Positions 45,335-56,313 are shown, counted from the stretch's first letter. The stretch is 64,000 nt of DNA from Acidovorax sp. 107 (GCF_003058055.1 NZ_QBTZ01000001.1:3924001-3988000), one strand, 5' to 3'. The notes: generated by a model from the letters alone, not told the origin. Numbers and translations: made by a program.

Positions 45335-45380
45335 TCGGCCGGGCGGGCGCAGTGCCCCGCAGGATCGTACGCCGCACACC

Positions 45381-45866
45381 ATGAGCAAAACCATCCCCTC
45401 ACAGCCACAGGCCTTTGAGCCCGAGTTCATTGCCGGGCTCAAGTCCATCTTTGAAGAAAAAATTGTGTTCAATCAGGTGCTGGGCCTGAAGATCACGTCC
45501 CTGGCGCCCGATGGCGTGGCGGGCCGCATCGACATGAAGCCCGACCTGGTGGGCCACTACGCCTACAACCGCATCCATGGGGGTGTGATCAGCGCGGGGC
45601 TCGACGCCATGGGCGGCCTGGCGGTGATGGCCGCGATCGGCGCCAAGCACCTGGACGAGCTGCCCGAGCAGCGCCTGCACCGCTTTGCCAAGCTGGGCAC
45701 CATCGACCTGCGCATCGACTACCTGCGCCCGGGCATTGGCAGCCACTTCGAGCTGCGCGCGCAGGTGCTGCGGCTGGGCTCCCGGGTCGCCACGACACGC
45801 ATGGAGTTTCTCGGGCCGGATGGTCAGATCATGTCGGCGGGGGCCGCTGCGTACATCGTGTCTTGA
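45381..45866 (+). CDS. PaaI-type hotdog thioesterase
   Basis: A 161-residue thioesterase with the hotdog signature NRIHGGVISAGLDAMGGLAV. The His-Gly-Gly motif and the downstream helix residues match PaaI-like acyl-CoA thioesterases. The N-terminal 20 residues (MSKTIPSQPQAFEPEFIAGL) lead into the domain. I start at the ATG at 45381 because the longer frame upstream is repeat sequence. A role in releasing acyl-CoA intermediates is suggested by the hydratase just upstream. Confidence 0.85.
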   Translation: MSKTIPSQPQAFEPEFIAGLKSIFEEKIVFNQVLGLKITSLAPDGVAGRIDMKPDLVGHYAYNRIHGGVISAGLDAMGGLAVMAAIGAKHLDELPEQRLHRFAKLGTIDLRIDYLRPGIGSHFELRAQVLRLGSRVATTRMEFLGPDGQIMSAGAAAYIVS

Positions 45867-46020
45867 GGCGTGCGCCGCAGGATGTAACGGCGGGATGTGT
45901 GATCCCGCAAGCCCTGCAAGCGCATGCAACCATCGAACCGTTTGGTTACCGTTCTTGCGTAACGAAGGCATCTTTCACAGGGCGCGAAACCTACGATGAC
46001 TCTCTTTTCAAGGAGATCTG

Positions 46021-46578
46021 ATGGCCGTGCAAAACCCCTTCTTTGGCAAGCGTGAACCCGAGTCGTTCCAACCCCGCAGCAGCACCAGTTCAGGCTCCGT
46101 ATTGGGGGGCTCTGCGACCAACAGCGTGGCTTCCGTGCAGCCGGTGCCTGCGGCGGCGGCCCCCAAATCGAGCAGTGCCGGCGACAGCTCGGGCAGCAAG
46201 CTCACGGTGGGGCCGAACATCAAGCTCAAGGGCGTAGAGATCACCGATTGCGACACCCTCGTGGTGGAAGGCACGGTCGAAGCCACCATGGATTCGCGCG
46301 TGATCCAGATCTCGGAGCACGGTGCCTTCAAGGGCTCGGCCGAAATCGACATTGCCGAGATCCACGGCGAATTCAACGGCTCTCTCACCGTGCGCCAGAA
46401 GCTCGTGATCTACAGCTCGGGCAAGGTCAACGGCAAGATCCGATACGGCAAGCTGGTGGTGGAAGAGGGCGGTCAGCTGGCCGGAGAGATCGAGGCCGGG
46501 TTCTCCGCGTCGTCGTCCAGCAGCACGCAGCGGGCCGCAGCGCCCTTGAGGGCTGAGCCGGCTGCGCTGGTCGCCTGA
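46021..46578 (+). CDS. Bactofilin (polymer-forming cytoskeletal protein)
   Basis: A 185-residue bactofilin. The central beta-helical domain (about residues 65-165) has repeating hydrophobic strands: VEITDCDTLVVEGTVEATM, then GSAEIDIAEIHGEFNGSLTV and GKLVVEEGGQLAGEI. Pro/Ser/Ala-rich tails flank it at both ends, as usual for the family. Bactofilins self-assemble into membrane-associated filaments that help set cell shape or polarity. A TTCAAGGAGATCTG ribosome binding site precedes the ATG, and a divergence from the fatty-acid genes begins here. Confidence 0.92.
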   Translation: MAVQNPFFGKREPESFQPRSSTSSGSVLGGSATNSVASVQPVPAAAAPKSSSAGDSSGSKLTVGPNIKLKGVEITDCDTLVVEGTVEATMDSRVIQISEHGAFKGSAEIDIAEIHGEFNGSLTVRQKLVIYSSGKVNGKIRYGKLVVEEGGQLAGEIEAGFSASSSSSTQRAAAPLRAEPAALVA

Positions 46579-46604
46579 GACGGTGTGACAAAACGCGCGC
46601 CGGA

Positions 46605-46645
46605 GGGCGCGCGGGCAGGCGCGGCCGGGCATTACCCGCGCGCCC
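46605..46645. terminator. GC-rich hairpin between convergent genes
   Basis: GGGCGCGCGGG (46605-46615) pairs perfectly with CCCGCGCGCCC (46635-46645). It lies between the bactofilin stop and the end of the minus-strand thioesterase gene, so it may end transcription from both sides. No strong T tract follows. Confidence 0.6.
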
Positions 46646-46655
46646 GCTCATTTGA

Positions 46656-47078
46656 TTACGCCGGCGCGTCGTGCTTGGGCACCGGGCGCGGCCTGCCCTG
46701 GTCGTCGATGGCCACGTAAGTCAGGCGCGCCTCCGTCACCTTGACATAGCGGCCCTGGTCGGCAAAACGCTCGGCATACACCTCCACCTCCACTGTGACC
46801 GAGGTGTTGCCCACCCGCGTGATGGCCGAGAAGAACGACAGAATGTCGCCCACGCGCACAGGCTGCTTGAAGATGAACTCATTGACCGCCACCGTGGCCA
46901 TGCGGCCCTGCATGTAGCGCGCTGGCAGCACGGAGCCCGCCAAGTCCACCTGCGCCATCACCCAGCCCCCAAAAATATCGCCGTTGCCATTGGTGTCCGC
47001 AGGCATGGGGATGACCTTGAGCACCAGTTCCTTGTCGTTGGGTAATGCGGCGGGTGGTGGGCTGAAAACGGCAGACAT
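46656..47078 (-). CDS. YciA-like acyl-CoA thioesterase
   Basis: A 140-residue hotdog protein. The YciA/acyl-CoA hydrolase signature is ADTNGNGDIFGGWVMAQVD, followed by KQPVRVGDILSFF. YciA enzymes hydrolyse a wide range of acyl-CoAs. The ATG at 47078 starts just before the conserved core; an upstream start would add 26 residues with no similarity. It is divergent from the ABC exporter gene across 128 bases. Confidence 0.88.
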   Translation of the reverse strand: MSAVFSPPPAALPNDKELVLKVIPMPADTNGNGDIFGGWVMAQVDLAGSVLPARYMQGRMATVAVNEFIFKQPVRVGDILSFFSAITRVGNTSVTVEVEVYAERFADQGRYVKVTEARLTYVAIDDQGRPRPVPKHDAPA

Positions 47079-47206
47079 GGGCACAATCTCGGTTGGGGCT
47101 GAGCCAATTCTTGGAGGAACCTGGGGTTTCACAAGCGGCTCGCCCGCAAAAACCACCTTGGCATCAGCCGGGTCGGTAAAAACAACAACAACCGGAATTG
47201 TCCCCC

Positions 47207-49051
47207 ATGCGCCACCACGGCGAAACCGCCCCTACTGCGCCCGGTGCCACCCCCCATGGCGCGGCCGCCAGCCCCGTGCCCGTCCAATCGGACTGGGCCA
47301 CCCTGCACCGGCTTCTGCCCTATCTGTGGCAATACAAATGGCGCGTGATTGCCGCCATCGTCTTCATGGTGGGCGCCAAGCTTGCCAATGTGGGCGTGCC
47401 CATCCTGCTCAAGACGCTGGTCGATGCCATGAGCCTGAAGCCGGGCGACCCTGCCGCGCTGCTGGTGGTGCCGGTGGGGCTTCTGGTGGCCTATGGCGCG
47501 CTGCGGCTGTCCACGTCGCTGTTCACCGAGCTGCGCGAACTGGTGTTCGCCAAGGCCACGCAGGGCGCGGCGCGCTCGATTGCGCTGCAGACCTTTGAGC
47601 ACCTGCACGCGCTGAGCCTGCGCTTTCACCTGGAGCGCCAGACCGGTGGCATGACGCGCGACATCGAGCGCGGGGTGCGCGGCATCGAGTCGCTGATTTC
47701 GTTCTCGCTGTTCAACGTGTTTGCCACGCTCATCGAAGTGATTTTGGTGTTGAGCGTGCTGGCCGTGAAGTTCGACGCGTGGTTTGCCTGGATCACACTC
47801 ACCGCGCTGGTGCTGTATATCGCCTACACCGTGCTGGTGACCGAGTGGCGCACCCAGTTCCGCCGTGAGGCCAACGAGTTCGACTCGGCGGCGCACTCCA
47901 AGGCCGTGGATTCGCTGCTCAACTACGAAACCGTCAAATACTTCAACAACGAAAGCTTCGAGGCGCGCCGCTACGACGAGAGCCTGGAGCGCCTGCGCCG
48001 CGCGCGGCTGAAGAGCCAGACCACGCTGTCCATGCTCAACACCGGCCAGCAGCTCATCATCGCCGTGGGCCTGGTGGCCATGCTCTGGCGCGCCACGCAG
48101 GGCGTGGTCGATGGGCGCATGACGCTGGGCGACCTGGTCATGGTCAACGCGTTCATGATCCAGCTGTACATACCGCTCAATTTTCTGGGTGTGATCTACC
48201 GCGAGATCAAGCAAAGCCTGACCGACCTGGACAAGATGTTCACGCTGATGGACAAGGAGCGCGAGGTGGCTGACGCCCCCGGCGCGCAGCCTCTGGCCGG
48301 GCTGGACCAGCCCACCGTGCGCTTTGAGGATGTGGTGTTTGCCTACGATCCCAAAGGCGGGCGCACCATCCTGCAAGGCATCAGTTTCGAGATTCCGGCA
48401 GGCAAGACGGTGGCGGTGGTCGGGCCCTCGGGCTCGGGCAAGAGCACACTGGCACGGCTGCTGTTCCGCTTCTACGACATCCAGCAGGGCCGCATCACCA
48501 TCGCGGGGCAGGAGATCCGCAGCGTGACGCAGGGCAGCGTGCGCCAGGCCATTGGCATCGTGCCGCAGGACACGGTGCTGTTCAACGACACCGTGGCCTA
48601 CAACATCGCCTATGGCCGCCCCGGCGCCAGCCAGGACGAGATCGAATCTGCCGCCCGCGCTGCGCGCATCCACGACTTCATCGCGAGCACCCCGAAGGGC
48701 TACGCCACCATGGTGGGCGAGCGGGGGCTCAAGCTCTCGGGCGGCGAAAAGCAGCGCGTGGCGATTGCGCGCACCTTGCTCAAGAACCCGCCCATCCTCA
48801 TCTTTGACGAGGCCACCAGCGCACTGGACTCCGCCAACGAGCGCGCCATCCAGGCCGAGCTGCAGGGCGTGGCGCAGAACAAGACCACGCTGGTGATTGC
48901 CCACCGCCTGTCCACGGTGGTGGATGCGCACGAGATCCTGGTCATGGACGCCGGCCGCATCATCGAGCGCGGGACGCACGCACAGTTGCTGGCCCTGGGG
49001 GGGCGCTACGCGAGCATGTGGTCCCTGCAGCAAAGCGATGCGGCCGCTTGA
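47207..49051 (+). CDS. ATM1/HMT1-type ABC exporter (fused membrane-ATPase)
   Basis: A 614-residue half-transporter. The membrane domain (about 30-330) starts [20 protein letters not shown] and includes [14 protein letters not shown], a segment diagnostic of the ATM1 group. The ATPase has Walker [10 protein letters not shown], signature [16 protein letters not shown], and Walker [13 protein letters not shown]. Bacterial ATM1-like exporters move glutathione conjugates or metal-glutathione complexes. The ATG at 47207 is favoured over an in-frame TTG nine bases upstream. It works as a homodimer. Confidence 0.92.
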   Translation: MRHHGETAPTAPGATPHGAAASPVPVQSDWATLHRLLPYLWQYKWRVIAAIVFMVGAKLANVGVPILLKTLVDAMSLKPGDPAALLVVPVGLLVAYGALRLSTSLFTELRELVFAKATQGAARSIALQTFEHLHALSLRFHLERQTGGMTRDIERGVRGIESLISFSLFNVFATLIEVILVLSVLAVKFDAWFAWITLTALVLYIAYTVLVTEWRTQFRREANEFDSAAHSKAVDSLLNYETVKYFNNESFEARRYDESLERLRRARLKSQTTLSMLNTGQQLIIAVGLVAMLWRATQGVVDGRMTLGDLVMVNAFMIQLYIPLNFLGVIYREIKQSLTDLDKMFTLMDKEREVADAPGAQPLAGLDQPTVRFEDVVFAYDPKGGRTILQGISFEIPAGKTVAVVGPSGSGKSTLARLLFRFYDIQQGRITIAGQEIRSVTQGSVRQAIGIVPQDTVLFNDTVAYNIAYGRPGASQDEIESAARAARIHDFIASTPKGYATMVGERGLKLSGGEKQRVAIARTLLKNPPILIFDEATSALDSANERAIQAELQGVAQNKTTLVIAHRLSTVVDAHEILVMDAGRIIERGTHAQLLALGGRYASMWSLQQSDAAA

Positions 49052-49095
49052 GGCGTACCCTCATTTCTCTCTTTTTCTATCTCGATATTTGACCC

Positions 49096-50028
49096 ATGAA
49101 GCCTGTCCTCCTCGCCCTCATGTTCCTGTCTGAAGGGCACATCGCCCAAATGGCGCAGACCTTCGAGGTGATCTACGCCCCCGACGCCGCCCAGGCAGCA
49201 ACCGCTATTGCGCAGCACGGCAGCCGTGTGCGGGTGGTGCTCACCATCGGTGCCGTGGGCCTGAGCCCTGCGCAGATCGATACCTTGCCTGCGCTCACGC
49301 TCATCTGCGCGCTCGGCGCCGGTTACGAGAACGTGGCGGTGGACTACGCCAAGGCCCGTGGCATCGTGGTGGCTACGGGTGCTGGCACCAACGACGACTG
49401 CGTGGCCGACCACACCTGGGGCCTGCTGATCGCCGCGCAGCGCCGCATCCTGCCGCTGGACAAGGCCACGCGCGCAGGTGTGTGGCGCACGGCCCTGCCG
49501 CTGCCCCCCAACGTCTCGCACAAGCGCCTGGGCATCATCGGCCTGGGCACCATCGGCAAGAAGATTGCACAGCGCGCGCTGGGCTTCGAGATCGAGGTGG
49601 GCTATCACAACCGCAGCGCCCGCACCGATGTGCCTTACCGCTACTTTGCCGATGTGACGGCGCTGGCCGAGTGGGCGGACTTTCTCGTCGTCGCCACGCC
49701 CGGCGGCGCGGGCACCAGGCATCTGGTCAACGCTACGGTGCTCAACGCGCTGGGCCCGCGTGGCGTGGTGGTCAACATCGCACGCGGCAGCGTCATCGAC
49801 ACCGCCGCCCTGGCCGCCGCGCTGCGCGAAGGCCGCCTTGCCGCTGCGGGCCTGGATGTGTACGAGAGCGAACCCTTGCCCCCGGCCGAGCTGCTGGACC
49901 TGGACAACGTGGTGCTCACGCCGCACGTGGCAGGCTGGTCGCCCGAAGCAGTGCAGAACTCGGTGGACCGCTTCATGGAAAACGCCCGCCGCCACCTGGC
50001 GGGCGAGGCGCCCGTGACGCCGCTATGA
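49096..50028 (+). CDS. D-2-hydroxyacid dehydrogenase (glyoxylate/hydroxypyruvate reductase type)
   Basis: A 310-residue NAD(P)-dependent enzyme. The nucleotide-binding motif is LGIIGLGTIGKKIA (about residues 145-158). The catalytic Arg is in VVNIARGSVIDTAAL, the Glu lies in the YESEPLPPAELL region, and the His is in LTPHVAGWSPEAVQ. The family reduces 2-keto acids such as glyoxylate or hydroxypyruvate to D-hydroxy acids. A copy of the dispersed repeat follows its stop immediately. Confidence 0.9.
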   Translation: MKPVLLALMFLSEGHIAQMAQTFEVIYAPDAAQAATAIAQHGSRVRVVLTIGAVGLSPAQIDTLPALTLICALGAGYENVAVDYAKARGIVVATGAGTNDDCVADHTWGLLIAAQRRILPLDKATRAGVWRTALPLPPNVSHKRLGIIGLGTIGKKIAQRALGFEIEVGYHNRSARTDVPYRYFADVTALAEWADFLVVATPGGAGTRHLVNATVLNALGPRGVVVNIARGSVIDTAALAAALREGRLAAAGLDVYESEPLPPAELLDLDNVVLTPHVAGWSPEAVQNSVDRFMENARRHLAGEAPVTPL

Positions 50029-50094
50029 GCATAAAAATGCCCTGTAGCGCCAGTACTTCATGTGCTGAATGCTATGAAATGCATAGCAATTGCG
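50029..50094. repeat. Dispersed palindromic repeat after the hydroxyacid dehydrogenase
   Basis: It begins ATAAAAATGCCCTGTAGCGCC and continues through CATGTGCTGAATGCTATG. The AAAATGCCC start and GCTAT element match the family; the paired arms (AGCGC/GTGCT) are degenerate. It fills the gap before the MazG-like gene. Confidence 0.6.
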
Positions 50095-50128
50095 CTCCCC
50101 GAGGCGCTGGCAGTACCTGGGGTGTGGC

Positions 50129-50473
50129 ATGACGCTGGATCTGGCCGACCTCCAGCAGCGCCTGCGCGCCTTTGCCGCTGCGCGCGACTGGCAGCCGTAC
50201 CACACGCCCAAGAACCTGGCCATGGCGCTGATGGTGGAGGCGGCCGAGCTGCAGGAGCTGTTCCAGTGGCTCACGCCCGAGCAGTCGCAACACCTCACCG
50301 CCGACCCCACGCAGAAAGAGCGCGTGGGTGAGGAGATGGCCGATGTGCTGCTCTACCTGCTGCAACTGGCCGACCACACCGGTGTGGACCTGCGCGATGC
50401 GGTGGAGCGCAAGCTGGTGAAGAACGCCATCAAGCACCCGGCACCGCCCGCCGACCTGACTTCGGCAGATTGA
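50129..50473 (+). CDS. MazG-like nucleotide pyrophosphohydrolase
   Basis: A 114-residue all-helical pyrophosphohydrolase. The metal-binding signature is EAAELQELFQW near residue 35 and EEMADVLLYLLQ near residue 74, as in the RS21-C6/iMazG group that removes non-canonical or excess dNTPs such as dCTP analogues. The ATG at 50129 begins just ahead of the domain; a longer frame runs back into the repeat. It converges with the D-lactate dehydrogenase gene, leaving 23 bases between stops. Confidence 0.88.
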   Translation: MTLDLADLQQRLRAFAAARDWQPYHTPKNLAMALMVEAAELQELFQWLTPEQSQHLTADPTQKERVGEEMADVLLYLLQLADHTGVDLRDAVERKLVKNAIKHPAPPADLTSAD

Positions 50474-50496
50474 CCCCAGCCGGGCAGCGCCCGCAC

Positions 50497-52260
50497 TCAG
50501 GCGTTCTCTGAATACCCCTTGGGCCAGCCGCCGCTGGCGTGGTCGCACTCCTGCCAATCGCGACCGCGCGGGGTGTGGCCGATGCCGGGGTTGAAGGTGT
50601 TGGTCGGGTCCAGCGACTGGTAGAAGCCCGCCAGCGCAGGCTTGGCCACGTACAGGTGGCCTACGTTGTGCTCGGCGGGGTACTCGGCGCGGCGTTCGTC
50701 CAGCAGCTCCCACATGCGGTGCTCCATGGCCAGCGGGTCCACGCCCTTCTTCACGATGTAGTCCTGGTGGAACACATGGCAGAAGAAGTGACCGTAGTAC
50801 AGCTTGTGCACCACATCGCGCTCCACGTCCTGGGGCAGTTGTTCCACCCATGCGCGGTCGTTGCGGCGCAGGGCAATATCCAGCGCCACGATGTCTTCGA
50901 CCTCGCTGCGGTGCACCTCGCGGTAGCGGATGGCGGCGCCTGCAATCGCAAAGCGGTGCAGGAAGGCTTTGCGGCCTTCGTCGGCATCGCACTCAAACCA
51001 GCCGCCCTGGGTGCTGTGGGCAAAGTGCTCTGTCAGGAATGCCCGGGTGGCTTCTACCTGGTCGTTCGATACGCGCACCAGCAGGTGGTGTTCGTACAGG
51101 TCGCGCCACTGGCGCACGCGCCGGGGCAGGTGGCTGGGCAGCAGGCGGGTCACGGCCTGGATGGCGTGGTCCACAAAACCGCGCATGCCGATGCGTTCAA
51201 AGAAGCCATCGAACCGGCTTTTGAGCGCAAAGGCCGCAGGCACGCGGGCCGTGCCAAAGCGGTCGATGAGCAAAAAGGTGTCCTTGCCGTACTTCTCGCC
51301 AATGTCGAACGCGGTGCGGTGGATGTATTCACCGGCAATGGGCGGGCGTGGTAGCGCGGTGAGCAGGTGGCGGCGCACGGCGGTGAGGTCTTCGGGCGCG
51401 TTGCTGCCGATGTAGAACACCGTGCTGGGTTCTTTGGGGAAGGTGTCGAGACGCACGGCAAACAGGCACACCTTGCCCGCAGAGCCCGAGGCCTCGAACA
51501 GGCGGGACGGGTCGGCATTGAAGCGGGCGGGGCTGTCGGCGTCCACGGCGCGCACGTCCTGCGCATAGCGGGCGTCGGATGCGGCGCGCTCGGGCTCGTG
51601 GCGCACGTCGGCTTCAGAGTAGCTGCCGTTTTGCAGGCGGGTCAGGATGTCTTCGGGCGTCTGGCCCAGCTCGATGCCCAGGTGGTTCACCAGCTCCAGC
51701 GTGCCGTTGTCGCGCACCCGGGCATACAGCGCCAGCTCGGTATAGGCCGGGCCGCGTCGCACCAGCGCGCCGCCCGAGTTGTTGCAGATGCCGCCCAGCA
51801 CCGAGGCGCCGATGCACGACGAACCAATGACCGAGTGCGGCTCGCGGTTGAAGGGGATCAGTGTCTGTTCCAGCCGGTCGAGTGTGGCGCCGGGCAGGCA
51901 CACCACCTGCTCGCCGCCGCGCACCACCTGCACACCTGCAATGCGCAGCGTGTTGATGAGCACGATTTCGCGGTCGTACTGGTTGCCGTCAGGCGTGGAG
52001 CCACCGGTGAGGCCGGTGTTGGCCGCCTGCATGATGACGATGCGGTCGGCCGCCACGGCGGCCTGCAGCACCTTCCACTGCTCCAGCAGCGTGCCGGGGC
52101 GCACGACGGCCAGCACCGGGCCTTCGCCCGTGCGGTGGCCTTTGCGAAAGCGTCGGGTGGCCTGGTCGTCGGTCAGGACGTGGGCGGCGCCCACGGCGTC
52201 GCGCAGTTGCGCCAGCAGGGCCTCACGGGAGATGGGGGAGATGGGTGTGGCGGCGCTCAT
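50497..52260 (-). CDS. dld: Quinone-dependent D-lactate dehydrogenase
   Basis: A 587-residue FAD enzyme of the membrane-bound D-lactate dehydrogenase family, which passes electrons from D-lactate to the quinone pool and yields pyruvate. The FAD-binding segment is [19 protein letters not shown], preceded by [17 protein letters not shown]. The C-terminal third has the Dld-specific membrane-binding region and [17 protein letters not shown]. coli Dld is of similar length (571). It is the last gene of the lactate operon and overlaps the L-lactate dehydrogenase gene by four bases. Confidence 0.94.
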   Translation of the reverse strand: MSAATPISPISREALLAQLRDAVGAAHVLTDDQATRRFRKGHRTGEGPVLAVVRPGTLLEQWKVLQAAVAADRIVIMQAANTGLTGGSTPDGNQYDREIVLINTLRIAGVQVVRGGEQVVCLPGATLDRLEQTLIPFNREPHSVIGSSCIGASVLGGICNNSGGALVRRGPAYTELALYARVRDNGTLELVNHLGIELGQTPEDILTRLQNGSYSEADVRHEPERAASDARYAQDVRAVDADSPARFNADPSRLFEASGSAGKVCLFAVRLDTFPKEPSTVFYIGSNAPEDLTAVRRHLLTALPRPPIAGEYIHRTAFDIGEKYGKDTFLLIDRFGTARVPAAFALKSRFDGFFERIGMRGFVDHAIQAVTRLLPSHLPRRVRQWRDLYEHHLLVRVSNDQVEATRAFLTEHFAHSTQGGWFECDADEGRKAFLHRFAIAGAAIRYREVHRSEVEDIVALDIALRRNDRAWVEQLPQDVERDVVHKLYYGHFFCHVFHQDYIVKKGVDPLAMEHRMWELLDERRAEYPAEHNVGHLYVAKPALAGFYQSLDPTNTFNPGIGHTPRGRDWQECDHASGGWPKGYSENA

Positions 52261-53396
52261 GCTTCGCGCACCAGCAAGTCAGCGGAGATGTCGGCCACCT
52301 TGGCCACGCTGGTCAGGGTCATGGCCACGCGCATTTCCTTTTCCAGCAGCTCCAGCAGGTGCTTGACGCCTGCCTCGCCGCCAGCCGCCAGCGCATAGAT
52401 GTAGGCGCGGCCGATCATGGCGCAGTCGGCGCCCAGCGCAATGGCGCGCACCACGTCCAGTCCGTTGCGGATGCCCGAGTCGGCCAGGATCTTGATCTGG
52501 CCCTTCACTGCGTCGGCAATGGCGGGCAGGGCGCGGGCCGACGACAGCACGCCGTCGAGCTGCCGGCCGCCATGGTTGGAGACGATGATGCCGTCCGCGC
52601 CAAAGCGCACGGCGTCCTTGGCGTCCTCGGGGTCGAGGATGCCCTTGATGACCATCGGGCCCTTCCAGAAGGCGCGGATCCACTCCAGGTCTTTCCACGA
52701 AATGGAGGGGTCGAAGTTGGCGCTCAGGTAGCCCATGTAGTCCTGCAGGCCCGTGGGGCTGCCCCGGTAGGCCGAGATGTTGCCCAGGTCGTGCGGGCGG
52801 CCCAGCAGCCCCACGTCCACGGCCCAGCGCGGGTGCGTCACGGCCTGCCAGTAGCGGCGCAACGGCGCATTGGGGCCGCTCATGCCCGAATGCGCGTCGC
52901 GGTAGCGGGCGCCGGGCACGGGCATGTCCACGGTGAACACCAGGGTGGTGCAGCCGGCGGCCTGCGCGCGTTCCAGCGCGTTCTGCATGAAGCCCCGGTC
53001 TTTCAGTACATACAGCTGGAACCACATGGGGCGCTTGATCTTTGGCGCCACTTCTTCAATGGGGCAGACCGACACGCTGGACATGGTGAACGGAATGCCA
53101 TGCGCATCGGCAGCGCGGGCGGCCTGCACTTCGCCGCGGCGGCGGTACATGCCGGTGAGGCCCACGGGCGACAGGGCCACGGGAATCGATAGCTTCTCGC
53201 CAAACAGCTCGATGCTGGTATCGAGACGGCTCATGTCCTTGAGCACGCGCTGGCGCAGCGCGACAGTGGCCAGGTCATCGACGTTGCGGCGCAGCGTCTG
53301 CTCGGCGTAGGCGCCGCCGTCGATGTAGTGGAACAGGAAGGGTGGGAGAAACTTTTGCGCCGCTGCGCGGTAGTCGGCGCTGGAGGAGATGATCAC
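52257..53396 (-). CDS. lldD: L-lactate dehydrogenase (FMN, quinone-dependent)
   Basis: A 379-residue FMN enzyme that oxidises L-lactate to pyruvate at the inner membrane. It starts [20 protein letters not shown], has [19 protein letters not shown] near residue 100, and the active-site [11 protein letters not shown] with the catalytic His. The length matches E. coli LldD (396) closely. It overlaps both neighbouring genes by four bases, giving tight coupling between regulator and enzyme. Confidence 0.97.
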   Translation of the reverse strand: MIISSSADYRAAAQKFLPPFLFHYIDGGAYAEQTLRRNVDDLATVALRQRVLKDMSRLDTSIELFGEKLSIPVALSPVGLTGMYRRRGEVQAARAADAHGIPFTMSSVSVCPIEEVAPKIKRPMWFQLYVLKDRGFMQNALERAQAAGCTTLVFTVDMPVPGARYRDAHSGMSGPNAPLRRYWQAVTHPRWAVDVGLLGRPHDLGNISAYRGSPTGLQDYMGYLSANFDPSISWKDLEWIRAFWKGPMVIKGILDPEDAKDAVRFGADGIIVSNHGGRQLDGVLSSARALPAIADAVKGQIKILADSGIRNGLDVVRAIALGADCAMIGRAYIYALAAGGEAGVKHLLELLEKEMRVAMTLTSVAKVADISADLLVREA

Positions 53397-54172
53397 GATG
53401 GCTCTCTTATGTCGGGGGCTAGATCAAGGGGCAGGCGCATGGAGCGTTCGCGCCGTGCGCGGTCTTCGTCCATGCGCTGGATGGTGGTGCGCACATGCTC
53501 CAGGTGTTCGCCAATGCATGCGCGCGCGCGCTGCGGGTCGCCGTCGAGGATGGCCTGCATCAGCGCCTGGTGCTGCGCCGTGAGCGCCTGCAGCGTGACG
53601 GGCGCACTCAGGCGGAACATGTCGTGCCGGTTGCGCTCCACGGTGGAGAGCACCACGGTGAACAGGCTGTGCATCACCTGCACCAGCACCAGGTTGTGCG
53701 AGGCTTCGGCAATGGCCAGGTGGAACTGTGCGTCGGCGCGTGCAGCCAGCTCGGCGTGGCCGCTTTGCTGGTGCTGCAGCATCACTTCAAAGCAGCGCTG
53801 GATGTGCTCTTTGTCCTGCGCGGTGGCGCGCTGCGCTGCCAGCCAGGCGGTACTGGTCTCCAGCGCGTGGCGCGTTTCCAGCACGTCGTAGCGGTAGTGG
53901 GGGTCGGATTCGATCAGGCCCGCTAGAGGCACCATGGCTTCTTGCAACCACTCCGCCGGTTTGTTCGACTGCTGCACATAGGTGCCATCGCCGCGCCGGG
54001 CCGAGAGCACGCCTTGGCTGGTGAGCTTCTGAATGGCTTCGCGCACCGAGGTGCGCGACACCCCCAACTCCTCGGCCAGTTGCCGTTCGGCGGGCAGCTT
54101 TTGTCCGGGCTGCAGTCCGCGTTCTTGCACGAGGGCAAGCAGTTTTTCGACAACGTGATCGGCCAGGCGCAT
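53393..54172 (-). CDS. lldR: GntR/FCD-family lactate regulator
   Basis: A 259-residue GntR-family regulator. The N-terminal winged helix is [20 protein letters not shown] with GDGTYVQ as the wing. The C-terminal FCD domain (about 90-230) has the metal-ligand helices, for example [15 protein letters not shown] and [16 protein letters not shown]. Position between permease and dehydrogenase is that of E. coli lldPRD. Two palindromes of FCD type lie ahead of lldP and are probably its operators. Confidence 0.95.
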   Translation of the reverse strand: MRLADHVVEKLLALVQERGLQPGQKLPAERQLAEELGVSRTSVREAIQKLTSQGVLSARRGDGTYVQQSNKPAEWLQEAMVPLAGLIESDPHYRYDVLETRHALETSTAWLAAQRATAQDKEHIQRCFEVMLQHQQSGHAELAARADAQFHLAIAEASHNLVLVQVMHSLFTVVLSTVERNRHDMFRLSAPVTLQALTAQHQALMQAILDGDPQRARACIGEHLEHVRTTIQRMDEDRARRERSMRLPLDLAPDIREPS

Positions 54173-54194
54173 GGGGGCTCTCAGATTCAGGGTT

Positions 54195-55871
54195 TCAATG
54201 ACCCGGAATCATCCACGTAAACACATAGGCCTGCAGCGTGCAGAGGATGCCGATGATGGCGGCGAACACCAGGCTGTGCTTGACGGTGAAGCGGAACAGG
54301 TCCGATTCCTTGCCCGCCAGGCCCACGGCGGCGCAGGCAATGGCGATGGACTGGGGCGAAATCATCTTGCCGGTGACGCCGCCGGTGGTGTTGGCCGCCA
54401 CGGTGAGCACTGGGGGCAAGCCCAACTGGGTGGCCGTGGTGGCCTGCAGCGCGCCAAACAAGGCGTTGGCCGAAGTGTCGGAGCCGGTGAGGAACACGCC
54501 GATCCAACCCAGGAAGGGCGAGAAGAACGTGAAGGCCTTGCCGGTGTGGGCCAGCGCCAGGGCCAGCGTGGCCGACAGGCCCGAGTAGTTGGCCACGAAC
54601 GCAAAGGCCAGCACCATGCCGATGGAGTAGATGGGGATGACCAGCTCGCGCACCGTCTCACCCAGCGTGACCACGGCCTTGGCGGGGGAGAAGCGGGCGA
54701 AGGCGATGCTCAGGATGGCGGCAATCAGGATGGCCGTGCCGGTGGCGGCCAGCCAGTTGAAGGTGTACACGGCGCCATAGGGCGTGGCCTGTGCGACCAC
54801 GGGCGGCATCTTGGCAACCAGCTTGTCCAGCATGGGCACGGGGATGTTGATGATGGTCGATGCCAGGGGACCGCCTGCGGCAAACAGCGCCTTGAAGGGC
54901 TTGATGCTCCAGATCGTGACCATGCCGGTCAGGATGATGAAGGGCGACCAGGCCTTGATGATGGCGCCTGCGGTGAGGGGCGCTGTGTTGGCGGCCACTG
55001 GCTTGGTCGCGGAGGCAGCCGTGCTGTCGCTGTCCTCAAAGCGGAAGATGCGCTTGGGCTGCCACACCTTGAGGAAGGCTGTCAGGGCAATCAGCGAGAC
55101 GATGGCCGAGGTGATGTCGGGCAGCTCGGGGCCAATGTAGTTGGCGGTCAGGAACTGCATCACGGCGAACGAGCCGCCGCCCACCAGCACGGCAGGCCAG
55201 GTCTCCTTCACGCCGCGCCAGCCGTCCATGATCGCCATGATCCAGAACAGCACCAGGATGGTCATGAAGGGCAACTGGCGCCCGGCCATCTGGCCGATCA
55301 GGAACGGATCGATGCCCGACACCTGCCCGGCCACGATGACTGGAATGCCCATCGCGCCAAAGGCCACGGGGGCGGTGTTGGCGATCAGGCACAGGCCCGC
55401 GGCGTACAGCGGCTTGAAGCCCAGGCCCACCAGCAGCGCAGCGGTGATGGCCACGGGGGCGCCGAAACCGGCCGCGCCTTCCAGGAAGGCGCCGAAGCAA
55501 AAGCCCACCAGGATGAGCTGCAGGCGCTGGTCGTGCGTGACCGAGAGGATGGAGCTGCGGATCACATCAAACTGCCCGGTCTTGACCGACAGCTTGTACA
55601 GAAACACGGCCGCCACAATGATCCAGGCGATGGGCCACAGGCCGTAGAAGAAGCCATACACGGCCGAGGCCAGTGCGGCGCTCACGGGCATCTTGTAGAA
55701 CAGCAGCGCCACGCCCAGTGCCAGCAGCACCGTCACGGTGCCCGCCTGGTAGCCCTTGAGTCGCAGCTTGGTCAGTGCCAGAAAGAAGAAAACGATGGGG
55801 ATGAGGGCTACGAGCGCGGACAGCCAGATGTTCCCGGCCGGGTCGTAGTTTTGTTGCCAGAGGGTTTGCAT
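54195..55871 (-). CDS. lldP: L-lactate permease
   Basis: A 558-residue membrane protein with about twelve transmembrane segments. It begins [20 protein letters not shown], typical of LldP/LctP permeases, and keeps [20 protein letters not shown] and [20 protein letters not shown], the family signatures. It imports lactate with protons. It is the first gene of the lactate operon. Confidence 0.97.
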   Translation of the reverse strand: MQTLWQQNYDPAGNIWLSALVALIPIVFFFLALTKLRLKGYQAGTVTVLLALGVALLFYKMPVSAALASAVYGFFYGLWPIAWIIVAAVFLYKLSVKTGQFDVIRSSILSVTHDQRLQLILVGFCFGAFLEGAAGFGAPVAITAALLVGLGFKPLYAAGLCLIANTAPVAFGAMGIPVIVAGQVSGIDPFLIGQMAGRQLPFMTILVLFWIMAIMDGWRGVKETWPAVLVGGGSFAVMQFLTANYIGPELPDITSAIVSLIALTAFLKVWQPKRIFRFEDSDSTAASATKPVAANTAPLTAGAIIKAWSPFIILTGMVTIWSIKPFKALFAAGGPLASTIINIPVPMLDKLVAKMPPVVAQATPYGAVYTFNWLAATGTAILIAAILSIAFARFSPAKAVVTLGETVRELVIPIYSIGMVLAFAFVANYSGLSATLALALAHTGKAFTFFSPFLGWIGVFLTGSDTSANALFGALQATTATQLGLPPVLTVAANTTGGVTGKMISPQSIAIACAAVGLAGKESDLFRFTVKHSLVFAAIIGILCTLQAYVFTWMIPGH

Positions 55872-56061
55872 AACGGTCAGTGAGGCATTGAAACGCAGCC
55901 AGGGACTAGGGGCCCATGGCTTTCTTCACCGCAGTGGATGCGCCGCCTTGGGGGCAGCGTTGTCTCCGGCCATTGGCCCTGCAGGTCGGGAGCCTGAGGG
56001 CTGGGTGGGCATGAAGACAGGCAGAGGCCGCTCGGTCTTCACTGGCAGACGATGGATTAAA

Positions 56062-56074
56062 TTGGTATGACCAA
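56062..56074. promoter_or_regulatory. lldR: LldR-like operator 1
   Basis: TTGGTATGACCAA is a palindrome with arms TTGGT/ACCAA and a three-base centre, matching the T-GT-N3-AC-A pattern of FCD-type GntR regulators. It is downstream of the likely lldP promoter. Confidence 0.75.
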
Positions 56075-56114
56075 AAATAGCCAATCCGTGCGAATTGGTT
56101 GTATTTTCAGTGTT

Positions 56115-56142
56115 CTATAGCGGTGATATTTATAGGGTAAAT
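56115..56142 (-). promoter_or_regulatory. Possible sigma-70 promoter of the lactate operon
   Basis: On the minus strand a TTTACC -35-like box (56142-56137) and a TATAGA -10-like box (56120-56115) are 16 bases apart. The site lies between the two LldR-like operators, as expected for a looped, repressed promoter. Confidence 0.5.
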
Positions 56143-56176
56143 ACTTAGTAGCGGCCATTTGCTTTGCATTTTGGTT

Positions 56177-56191
56177 ATTGGTCGTACCAAT
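56177..56191. promoter_or_regulatory. lldR: LldR-like operator 2
   Basis: ATTGGTCGTACCAAT is a perfect palindrome apart from its three-base centre. It lies about 116 bases (centre to centre) from operator 1 and upstream of the likely promoter. Confidence 0.75.
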
Positions 56192-56313
56192 AATGATGCG
56201 AAGGCACTCGAGTTAGGCGTGGGGCAACGACGTTGCCTCGGGTGACTCCCGGGTGGGATGACCAAGCTGGGGCTGTGGATGTCGAGCGCTGTGGCTGTGC
56301 ACTCGGTTTAGGC

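Noticed and set aside
47129..55883. Long antisense ORFs opposite the ABC exporter and lldP
   Set aside because: Low-complexity, Gln/Gly/His-rich translations without domain motifs, opposite genes with clear families.
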